A stretch of DNA of 5,099 nucleotides from an uncultured Actinomyces sp. (GCA_915063485.1 CAJZDJ010000104.1:1-5099); one strand, 5' to 3'. Counted from the stretch's first letter, positions 1-5,096 are shown. The notes: generated by a model not told the origin, from the sequence alone. Program-made: numbers and translations.

Positions 1-1046
1 CGGCCTATGAAGAAGGTGACCCTATCCCTGATGGTTGGCGCAAGGTTGATGCTGACGAGCTGAAGAAGCTAGGGATTGACCCGTCTGAGCTAGACACTGC
101 AAATGGTATGCAGGCCACTATCTACCAAAATGCTGACGGTAAGTATGTGCTGGCTTTCCGTGGCACTGAGCCTAGTCGACAAACAGTTTTAGATATTGGC
201 AATGATATTGCGGGCGGTGTCGCTACATCGCCTCAGGTGTTGGATGCAATAAATGTGTCTACTAAATTGGCTAAAGCGGTAGGGCGTGAAAACGTTGACT
301 TTACCGGTCACTCGCTGGGTGGCGAGCTGGCCTCAGCTGGCGCATTGGCCACCGGTGGGAAAGCGGTAACCTTCAATGCTGCGGGGCTCTCAGTTACCAG
401 TGAAACGATCGCGCGAGCTAACTGCCTAAACAACTTTGGCTTTAATGCGCAGGCCCCCATGGACGGCTCTAATGTTAAAGCCTATTGCTATGCCTACGAC
501 CCACTTAATGGGGGGCAAGATATTGCCCACAGTAAAACCATTACTGACTTTATTGCTCCACGTGCATACGGTGAACGCCATATTATTCCTGCCAGTGAAG
601 GCGCAAATCCTCTTGATTTTGGCTATAACCATGAGATGGCACGCCTGTATGGGGCTCTAGACGCTCAGTACGAAAACCCCAGCGCGAACCATATTGCCGC
701 CTCCGGTAGGCCCACCACCACTGTAGCTATTGGAAATGCGAGCACGGGAATTGTTAACGGTATCGGCGAAGTAGGTAACGGTATCGCCAATGGTGTCAAT
801 GACATAGGCTCTGGCTTTAACGACGCCGGGCAGCACTTTAACTCTGGTCTTGACCGTGCTGGCCAAGCCTGGAACCGTGGCGACTATGTAGGTGCTGCCA
901 CGGAAACCGCTGCAGGTACTGCACAAGCTGTGGGTGACGTTGCGGTTGGTGCGGTTAAGGGCACCGGCGATGTACTAGTTGGTACGGTCAAGGGTACTGG
1001 GGAAGCTATACACGGACTCAAGAAAGCCATTTTCGGCGGCGAGTAG
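1..1046 (+). CDS. class 3 lipase-like protein, 5'-truncated by window edge (paralogue A)
   Basis: The reading frame is open from base 3 to the TAG at 1044-1046, giving 347 visible residues. Alignment with the complete paralogue at 1210-2661 shows that about 137 N-terminal residues lie outside the window, so the in-frame ATG at 108 is internal and not the start. Lipase class 3 (alpha/beta-hydrolase) hallmarks are visible: FRGT at visible residues 53-56 (oxyanion strand), nucleophile elbow GHSLGG with Ser104 (codon 312-314), candidate Asp166 in DPLNGG and candidate His210 in NHEMARLYG. The family hydrolyses acyl esters of glycerides or phospholipids; the substrate here is unknown. The tail from about residue 249 is made of 11-residue Gly/Ala-rich repeats ending in FGGE. 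Cys in ANCLNNFG and AYCYAYD could form a disulfide; only the first is present in the paralogue. The missing N-terminus probably carries a WXG100 domain, inferred from the paralogue only. Confidence 0.88.
   Translation, partial: AYEEGDPIPDGWRKVDADELKKLGIDPSELDTANGMQATIYQNADGKYVLAFRGTEPSRQTVLDIGNDIAGGVATSPQVLDAINVSTKLAKAVGRENVDFTGHSLGGELASAGALATGGKAVTFNAAGLSVTSETIARANCLNNFGFNAQAPMDGSNVKAYCYAYDPLNGGQDIAHSKTITDFIAPRAYGERHIIPASEGANPLDFGYNHEMARLYGALDAQYENPSANHIAASGRPTTTVAIGNASTGIVNGIGEVGNGIANGVNDIGSGFNDAGQHFNSGLDRAGQAWNRGDYVGAATETAAGTAQAVGDVAVGAVKGTGDVLVGTVKGTGEAIHGLKKAIFGGE
3..581 (+). repeat. paralogous DNA repeat, copy A (lipase core)
   Basis: This block aligns without gaps to 1615-2193 at a constant offset of 1612 bases. 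Within it are two exact 35-base matches: 246-280 equals 1858-1892, and 285-319 equals 1897-1931. They sit over the stretch leading into and including the GHSLGG nucleophile elbow. Between such islands the copies differ at many bases, including synonymous sites. Confidence 0.9.
747..1037 (+). repeat. tandem 11-residue protein repeats in tail of paralogue A
   Basis: The translated tail splits into 11-residue units. Three begin with G (GIVNGIGEVGN, GIANGVNDIGS, GFNDAGQHFNS), followed by a 9-residue piece ending QAW. Five more then run from NRGDY (873-1037); units two to four of this block end in GD, GD and GE, and two of them contain KGTG. The period of 11 is typical of amphipathic helical repeats such as those of synucleins, LEA proteins and apolipoproteins. 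The fold and membrane binding are inferred. Confidence 0.75.
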
Positions 1047-1086
1047 ACTCAGAAAAGTTAACAACCCTACTTTCAAAGCGCTCTTG

Positions 1087-1122
1087 GCCTGGGGGACTAG
1101 TGGGGTTTTGTCCCCATAGGGC
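1087..1122 (+). terminator. GC-rich hairpin between the two lipase genes, possible terminator
   Basis: GCCTGGGG at 1087-1094 can pair with CCCC at 1112-1115 plus GGGC at 1119-1122, with an ATA bulge and one G-T wobble. Two alternative, mutually exclusive stems exist: GGGGAC 1092-1097 with GTCCCC 1110-1115, and TGGGG 1101-1105 with CCCCA 1112-1116. No T-tract follows, so termination is uncertain; it lies 41 bases past the stop of paralogue A. Confidence 0.35.
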
Positions 1123-1161
1123 TACCTAACGCTAACAGGGTAATTTGAGGGCAGATGTAAG

Positions 1162-1181
1162 TGCGCTGTGACAACAGTGCA
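1162..1181 (+). promoter_or_regulatory. 20-bp dyad upstream of the WXG100-lipase gene (operator or 5' UTR hairpin)
   Basis: TGCGCTGT and ACAGTGCA flank a GACA centre. Seven of eight positions are strictly complementary and the eighth is a G-T wobble. It ends 14 bases before the ribosome binding site at 1196-1203. The shape fits either a dimeric regulator's site (ideal half TGCACTGT) or a short RNA hairpin; no matching -35/-10 pair was convincing. Confidence 0.4.
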
Positions 1182-1195
1182 TCGTGAATTTGTTT

Positions 1196-1203
1196 AGGAA
1201 GGG
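1196..1203 (+). promoter_or_regulatory. ribosome binding site that decides the start of the WXG100-lipase gene
   Basis: AGGAAGGG lies directly against the TTG at 1204 but six bases before the GTG at 1210. Only the GTG has workable Shine-Dalgarno spacing, so translation is placed at 1210 and the longer TTG start is rejected. Confidence 0.75.
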
Positions 1204-1209
1204 TTGCTC

Positions 1210-2661
1210 GTGGCTAGTGTTGGTGCTGATGTTGAGCAGTTACGTGCTTTAGCGCAGTTGTTTGGTGACAAGGCGACTTCACTTGAAGACGTTGTTAGTT
1301 CGATTAATGGGCAGCTACACAGCGCTGGCTGGGTAGGTGAAGACGCTGATGCGTTCAAGTCTGACTGGGATTCCAACTTAACTGTGTTGGTGCGTAATGT
1401 GGTGGACTCTCTGCGTGAGCGTAACACCAGTTTGAACCAGCAGGCTGATGAGCAGGAGAAAGCTTCTGCAGTTAATGGCTCAATTAGTGGTGCTAAAGGT
1501 GTAGGTTCGATAGCTAAAACTGGAAGTGGTGGCTCTGGCTCGGATCCTTACAATGGCAAGCCGCGTGAGGGTGAAGCTGGGCGTGATGCGGATTATGCGC
1601 GTCTGGCTCAGGCTGCCTATGAAACTGGCGATCCGATCCCTGATGGTTGGCGCAAGGTTGATGCTGAGGAGCTGAAGAAGCTAGGGATTGACCCGTCTGA
1701 GTTAAACACTGAGCATGGTATGCAGGCTAGTGTGTACCAGAATGCTGACGGTAAGTATGTGTTGGCTTTCCGTGGCACTGAGCCGGATCGGGAGCTTGGT
1801 AAGGATGTTGGCAATGATATTGCTGGTGGCGTATTTACGTCATTCCAAGTAAACGAAGCAATAAATGTGTCTACTAAATTGGCTAAAGCGGTGGGCCGTG
1901 AAAACGTTGACTTTACCGGTCACTCGCTGGGCGGTGAGCTGGCTTCAGCTGCTGCTCTGGCTACCGGAGGGGCTGCGGTAACCTTTAATGCTGCTGGTCT
2001 TTCAGATACTAGCCAGGCACTTGCGCGAGGTAAGTGTATAGATAACTTTGGTTATGATGCTCAAGCGCCTAAAGACGGATCAAATGTTAAGGCATATAGC
2101 TTTGTGCTGGATCCTCTGAACGGAGTCCAAGATTCCACCCCGCGTTTTGGTGGACCTGACGCAATCATGCCACGTGCGTATGGTGAACGACATGTTGTTT
2201 TCATGAACAGTGACACGAAGTTCTCTGCCAACCCTCTTGATTATCACCATATGGAATATCTCTATGGCCCATTGGACGCCCAGTATGAGAATCCCAAGGC
2301 CAACCATATTGCCGCTTTCGGGACCCCTACTGCTAGCGTAGGTGCAGCTTATCTGCAGCAGGGGGTTGATAATGGTATCGCGGCAGCGACTAATGGGTTT
2401 GAGAAAGGTGGCGCAGAGGTAACTTCTGGGGTTAACAACGCCACTCAACACCTTGCTGATAGTTCTGCGAGAGCGGATCAGGCCTGGAACCGTGGTGACT
2501 ACGCGGGGTCGGTAACTGAAAGAGCTGCGGGTGCTGCGCAAGCCACTGGTGACTTTGTAGGTGGCGTAGCTAAAGGTACTGGCGAAGCTGTCGGAGGCAT
2601 GGTCCAAGGTGGTGCAGAAATTCTGCATGGCATAGCGAGAGCAGGCTACGGCATCAAATAG
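1210..2661 (+). CDS. WXG100 domain-class 3 lipase fusion, putative type VII (ESX) effector (paralogue B)
   Basis: This is a 483-residue protein starting at GTG 1210. Residues 1-90 form a predicted helical hairpin with the WXG signature WVG at 41-43, followed by the usual A..F...W pattern (A46, F49, W53). This family is exported by ESX/type VII systems without a cleaved signal peptide. A Gly/Ser-rich linker runs over about 90-125. The lipase domain spans about 127-370: FRGTE 187-191, nucleophile Ser239 in GHSLGG, candidate Asp301 in DPLNG and candidate His346 or His347 in DYHHMEYLYG. The family cleaves acyl esters; the true substrate is unknown. Residues 385-481 are 11-residue Gly/Ala repeats with GxxxG spacing, likely membrane-associating. 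No hydrophobic signal peptide is visible. It lies 64 bases before the coupled pair at 2726-3933, probably one transcript. A staphylococcal type VII lipase toxin (TslA) is a precedent for this combination, but export and toxicity here are inferred. Confidence 0.88.
   Translation: MASVGADVEQLRALAQLFGDKATSLEDVVSSINGQLHSAGWVGEDADAFKSDWDSNLTVLVRNVVDSLRERNTSLNQQADEQEKASAVNGSISGAKGVGSIAKTGSGGSGSDPYNGKPREGEAGRDADYARLAQAAYETGDPIPDGWRKVDAEELKKLGIDPSELNTEHGMQASVYQNADGKYVLAFRGTEPDRELGKDVGNDIAGGVFTSFQVNEAINVSTKLAKAVGRENVDFTGHSLGGELASAAALATGGAAVTFNAAGLSDTSQALARGKCIDNFGYDAQAPKDGSNVKAYSFVLDPLNGVQDSTPRFGGPDAIMPRAYGERHVVFMNSDTKFSANPLDYHHMEYLYGPLDAQYENPKANHIAAFGTPTASVGAAYLQQGVDNGIAAATNGFEKGGAEVTSGVNNATQHLADSSARADQAWNRGDYAGSVTERAAGAAQATGDFVGGVAKGTGEAVGGMVQGGAEILHGIARAGYGIK
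1615..2193 (+). repeat. paralogous DNA repeat, copy B (lipase core)
   Basis: This is the partner of 3-581 at a constant 1612-base offset. The ungapped alignment ends at the GERH histidine; beyond it the copies differ in length, with copy B carrying extra residues (around FMNSDTKFS) before the shared NPLD. Confidence 0.9.
2362..2652 (+). repeat. tandem 11-residue protein repeats in tail of paralogue B
   Basis: The register is the same as in paralogue A: three units beginning GVDNG, GFEKG and GVNNA, a 9-residue break ending QAW, then five units from NRGDY (2488-2652), the second to fourth ending GD, GE and AE. Repeat number, break and phase are the same in both copies although the sequences have diverged, which points to constraint on the periodicity. 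Confidence 0.75.
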
Positions 2662-2725
2662 GCTTAGCTGCCGGTTATTGAGGCTTTGACGTGCACTTAG
2701 GCGCGCAAAACATGGAGGATTACTC

Positions 2726-3355
2726 ATGAAAGTTAGTTACATTGTCCCGGGCAACTGGGCTGATATTGATCTGAACGGCGATCTAGTTGAGCAGACCCGT
2801 CAGGTTGGTGACCGCTTCATGACCTACCTGGGGCAAAGCGGTAAGACGGAGCAGGTACGCGACCTAATCGACCGTCAATTCCGCTCCCAGGCCGAGGCCC
2901 TCAAGCAGGCGGGCGCCACCAACTTCCTGGTGGAAGTTGAGCCTACTGCCGGGGTACTCACCGGTGCCTCCATGTTCGTGGTGCCGCTACCACTGACCGA
3001 CGACGTCGCCCCTATGGACGCCATGCTCGCCATCGGCCGCGACAACGGCCAAGCCGAGGTGATCGAGGACGGACACAGCGTCGTCATGCGCACCATGTCC
3101 CTACGTGACGGCGAGGACCTACTGCGCTCCACCGCTGAGGCCGTAAACCAGGAGCTCAACGTGCAGCTGCCCGAGGTGCCGCAGGTGGTATCGCGGCAGA
3201 TCACCTACTTCCTGGCCAACCCCGACGTTACCGAAGCGATCGTGACTCTAACCGGTTACATCAACTTGCCCTCAAGCCCCGAGCACGACCAGCTGGCCGC
3301 CTCGCTGCTGCACCTGTACGACGCCGTCGCCCGCAGCCTGAGGATGCAACCATGA
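2726..3355 (+). CDS. uncharacterised 209-residue alpha/beta protein, first of a coupled pair
   Basis: I do not recognise a named family. Start ATG 2726 has GGAGG at 2714-2718, seven bases upstream. The protein has no signal peptide or membrane segment, so it is probably cytoplasmic. It appears to have an N-terminal strand (YIVPGNWADIDL), a long charged helical stretch at about 18-61, strands around 64-90 (LVEVEP, MFVVPLPL), a strand pair near 110-128 (VVMRTMSLRDG) and a C-terminal strand-plus-helix (VTLTGYINLP then LLHLYDAVARSLRM). This order recalls small actinobacterial proteins encoded beside WXG100 genes and, loosely, the Mog1/PsbP/LpqN fold; that is a guess. It follows the lipase gene by 64 bases and overlaps the next gene by ATGA. 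Possible roles are chaperone, export adaptor or immunity factor. It is clearly more GC-rich than the lipase genes (about 70% in 3001-3060). Confidence 0.85.
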   Translation: MKVSYIVPGNWADIDLNGDLVEQTRQVGDRFMTYLGQSGKTEQVRDLIDRQFRSQAEALKQAGATNFLVEVEPTAGVLTGASMFVVPLPLTDDVAPMDAMLAIGRDNGQAEVIEDGHSVVMRTMSLRDGEDLLRSTAEAVNQELNVQLPEVPQVVSRQITYFLANPDVTEAIVTLTGYINLPSSPEHDQLAASLLHLYDAVARSLRMQP

Positions 3356-3933
3356 ACTGGAGCGCCCAAACTGACGGCAACTGGGTTTATGTAGAGCCCG
3401 GCTGGGTGGACCAGCTCCAGGCCGCCCCCGTCTACGCCGACGCCGAGGTACAGCAGGCGTTTATGGAGATGGTGGCCCGTATTGACCGTTTGCCTGCAGA
3501 TGAGGAGGCCTTCGCGCGCTTCCTGTACCTGCCCTCGCAGCTGCTGGCGCCGGCTTTGCTGGACCTGTACGCCTACCCGTCTAAAGGTGATGAAGCCCAG
3601 GCCTTGACTGAGCTGATCACCGTGGGGGAGGAGCAGCAGGGGCCAGTTCGGGCTGAGGAGCATAAACTGGCTAGCGGGAAGGTGGTTTACCGCTCGCTGG
3701 GGGCGTTTTCTGATGGCGACGACGTCGGTCACCACAGCCTGCGCCTAACTGGTTTCTACGCTTGGCGCCAGCACGGCAATGACCTGTGTGCGCGGGTGCT
3801 GTTTACTAGCTCAGCGCAGGTGGCCGAGGTGATGGGGGCACTGGAAGCTTTGGTGGATAACTTAGAGTTGGAAGTTTCTGAATTGGAGGCGGCGCAATCA
3901 ATGTTTGCGGCCTTCCCCAGCCAGCTCGGGTAA
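3352..3933 (+). CDS. uncharacterised 193-residue protein, second of a coupled pair
   Basis: I do not recognise a named family. The ATG at 3352 overlaps the previous stop (ATGA, 3352-3355), and GAGG at 3340-3343 lies eight bases upstream inside the preceding gene, so translational coupling and balanced amounts of the two products are likely. No signal peptide or membrane segment is visible. It is mostly acidic and helical up to about residue 90, then has strands around VVYRSLGAF (111-119), LRLTGFYAW (130-138) and DLCARVLFTS (144-153), followed by a C-terminal helix (about 156-172). The late strand-strand-helix order resembles the preceding protein (VVMRTMSL, ITYFLANP, TEAIVTLTGYI, then a helix), suggesting the two are remote homologues that may form a heterodimer. 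That similarity is by eye and weak. A hairpin 27 bases past the TAA probably ends the transcript. Confidence 0.85.
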   Translation: MNWSAQTDGNWVYVEPGWVDQLQAAPVYADAEVQQAFMEMVARIDRLPADEEAFARFLYLPSQLLAPALLDLYAYPSKGDEAQALTELITVGEEQQGPVRAEEHKLASGKVVYRSLGAFSDGDDVGHHSLRLTGFYAWRQHGNDLCARVLFTSSAQVAEVMGALEALVDNLELEVSELEAAQSMFAAFPSQLG

Positions 3934-3935
3934 AA

Positions 3936-3950
3936 AGCTTGCAAAAGCTA
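3936..3950 (+). repeat. 15-base exact direct repeat, copy 1
   Basis: AGCTTGCAAAAGCTA, just after the stop of the gene ending at 3933, recurs exactly at 4561-4575 inside the regulator gene. It has partial dyad symmetry (AGCTT with AAGCT). It may be chance. Confidence 0.6.
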
Positions 3951-3960
3951 TGCATAATTG

Positions 3961-4000
3961 TGCGGTTGCGGTAATTTAATTACGGCAACCGCATTTGCTT
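3961..4000 (+). terminator. strong intrinsic-terminator-like hairpin after the coupled gene pair
   Basis: Bases 3961-3976 and 3978-3993 form 16-base arms (outer part TGCGGTTGC with GCAACCGCA; inner part GTAATT with AATTAC) with one G-G mismatch and a single central T at 3977; in RNA the AT-rich inner pairs would open to make the loop. The tail TTTGCTT (3994-4000) gives a modest U-rich run. The position suits termination of the transcript ending at 3933. Confidence 0.7.
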
Positions 4001-4325
4001 AGGTTTCTCAAATACAGGTAATGTCCATGAAATGCCAGGCAAATGCCTAGAAACTTTTCAGTGAACTGTAATAGAACCGTGATTGAATTTTCAGCCAATG
4101 GAGGCGTTTCTGAAGTAATATTGCTATACGCCGGTTTTAACTGGCAAGAATTAAATTTTTTAGAATTTAGCAAGCTTTAAACTCTGTATTACTGTTACGT
4201 TCCATAGTTGGTTTTATCTAATCCGCAGTAGTGTGTGCGTCAAGGTGCTGCCGTGATAGCGCTGCAATACTGCCTGGGTTATGTCGCGCTAGTATCGTAT
4301 TGGCACGCAGTTTGGAGGGAAGCTG

Positions 4326-4985
4326 GTGGCTAATCTATATGTGCCATCTCGGCAATCTGAGCGCTATAGCATCGCTATCATTGGTGACTGCGAAGTATTA
4401 CGTTTAGGTCTGTACGCGGCCTTAGCTAAAGTGGCGCAAACTAATCAGATTATTTATCTCAACGATATTGCGCAGCTAGGTTTAAATCAGCGTCGCATAA
4501 ATGTGGCGGTCGTTGATTTAGATGCGCAGCGCGCCAATAAAGTTATTGAGCAAGTAGAACAGCTTGCAAAAGCTAAAGTACCAGTAGTGGCATATCAAAG
4601 CTCAGAACAGCCCTATTTGCTGCGTAGCGTATGTGAATTAGGCGTGCAGGCCGTGCTTACTCGGTGTGTGTCCGGATCTGAGCTGCGTCGCGCGGTACTG
4701 GAAGTGGCCACTGGCAGGCGCTTAAGCCCGGTTTCGTGGGTGCAGGTGCGCCCCTACATCGACTATGTCATCACCGATAACCTGCAGGGACGCCGCCGTG
4801 ACGTGCTGCTTTCCTATGCGCAGGGACACACTGCCAAGGAAACTTCTAACGCACTGGGCCTGACCGTGGCCACAGTGAATAGGTATACATCGCTAGGGCG
4901 TCAAACCTGCGCCAACAACGGCATGGAAGAAACCAGCCGCCCGGCTCTGCTAACCCAGGCCCAGCGCGAAGGTCTACTGTGCTAA
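4326..4985 (+). CDS. NarL/LuxR-family DNA-binding regulator with degenerate receiver domain
   Basis: This is a 219-residue protein starting at GTG 4326, with GGAGGGA at 4314-4320 five bases upstream. Residues 14-130 match a response-regulator receiver: IAIIGDCEVLRLGLYAAL aligns with the usual acidic-pair strand but keeps only Asp21 (plus Glu23); Asp64 in VVDLDA fits the phospho-acceptor. The switch Ser/Thr position is Tyr90 or Gln91, and the conserved Lys is apparently Arg113 (VLTRC). Residues 153-200 match the LuxR-type helix-turn-helix (RRRDVLLSYAQG, KETSNALGLT, then TVNRY in the recognition helix). It most likely binds DNA as a dimer; phosphorylation may be weak or absent. No histidine kinase gene is adjacent, and its targets are unknown. 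The receiver half is AT-rich (about 37% GC in 4441-4500) and the later part GC-rich (about 67% in 4681-4740). Confidence 0.88.
   Translation: MANLYVPSRQSERYSIAIIGDCEVLRLGLYAALAKVAQTNQIIYLNDIAQLGLNQRRINVAVVDLDAQRANKVIEQVEQLAKAKVPVVAYQSSEQPYLLRSVCELGVQAVLTRCVSGSELRRAVLEVATGRRLSPVSWVQVRPYIDYVITDNLQGRRRDVLLSYAQGHTAKETSNALGLTVATVNRYTSLGRQTCANNGMEETSRPALLTQAQREGLLC
4561..4575 (+). repeat. 15-base exact direct repeat, copy 2
   Basis: This is the same AGCTTGCAAAAGCTA as at 3936-3950, here coding for part of the receiver domain (around QLAKAK). The match does not extend on either side. Confidence 0.6.
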
Positions 4986-4987
4986 AC

Positions 4988-5002
4988 ACCTAAACATTAG
5001 GT
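4988..5002 (+). repeat. small perfect inverted repeat after the regulator stop
   Basis: ACCTAA (4988-4993) and TTAGGT (4997-5002) flank ACA. The 6-bp stem is AT-rich, with no T-tract behind it. It could be a weak hairpin or a protein site. Confidence 0.4.
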
Positions 5003-5012
5003 AAACTACTAG

Positions 5013-5056
5013 CAAAGCAATAAAGAAGCTTTGGGTATGTAGTAAAGAAACCAAAG
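5013..5056 (+). promoter_or_regulatory. two mutually exclusive short hairpins upstream of the final terminator
   Basis: CAAAGC (5013-5018) can pair with GCTTTG (5028-5033), and CTTTGG (5029-5034) can instead pair with CCAAAG (5051-5056). The middle segment is shared, so only one can form. The stretch is A-rich and contains no gene. Confidence 0.35.
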
Positions 5057-5059
5057 TGT

Positions 5060-5096
5060 AAGTGGGGGGTCGAAGCAAAGCTTCGACCCCCCACTT
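5060..5096. terminator. perfect 17-bp hairpin, probable (possibly bidirectional) terminator
   Basis: Arms 5060-5076 and 5080-5096 are fully complementary around an AAA loop, with six consecutive G-C pairs in the middle and TCGAAGC/GCTTCGA at the tip. It lies 74 bases after the regulator stop. On the minus strand the bases following the hairpin are T-rich (ACACTTTGGTTTCTTTACT), so it would terminate a convergent gene from beyond the window at least as well as the regulator. The + strand tail runs off the window after three bases. Confidence 0.7.

Larger units (their letters stand above)
3934..4325 (+). other. 392-base intergenic region, AT-rich, no gene supported
   Basis: It holds the hairpin at 3961-3993, a small dyad AGGC-AAAT-GCCT at 4037-4048, and AGGTTTCT 4001-4008 that can pair with AGAAACTT around 4049-4057 (one G-T wobble), so some RNA structure is possible. 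Bases 4141-4200 are only about 28% GC. The 5' UTR and promoter of the regulator at 4326 must lie here, but no -35/-10 pair stands out; TAGTAT at 4290-4295 is a possible -10 without a good -35. A 65-codon minus-strand frame (3976-4173) starts at TTG with no ribosome binding site and is not accepted. Confidence 0.6.

Noticed and set aside
108..110. ATG as the start of a 312-residue lipase gene
   Set aside because: The frame is open to the window edge and upstream codons match the complete paralogue from Ala138 (longer-start numbering) onward, so this Met is internal. There is no ribosome binding site before it.
1091..1140. G-quadruplex from four G-runs
   Set aside because: The loops would be 6, 13 and 16 bases, too long for a stable quadruplex, and the C-run in between favours a hairpin.
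1145..1175. Promoter with TTGAGG as -35
   Set aside because: No acceptable -10 hexamer lies 16-18 bases downstream.
1615..1635. YETGD as a YxxxD/E type VII export signal
   Set aside because: The motif normally follows the second WXG100 helix directly; here it is at the start of the lipase domain and more likely structural.
2080..2727. 215-codon minus-strand open frame
   Set aside because: It is the antisense of the lipase tail, where Gly/Ala codon bias keeps other frames open. It shows no recognisable domain and no start signal.
3256..3735. 159-codon minus-strand open frame
   Set aside because: It lies opposite two coupled genes with coherent frames and signals; a GC-rich shadow frame.
3976..4173. 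65-codon minus-strand frame in the intergenic region
   Set aside because: It starts at TTG without a ribosome binding site, runs into the terminator-like hairpin and has no recognisable protein features.
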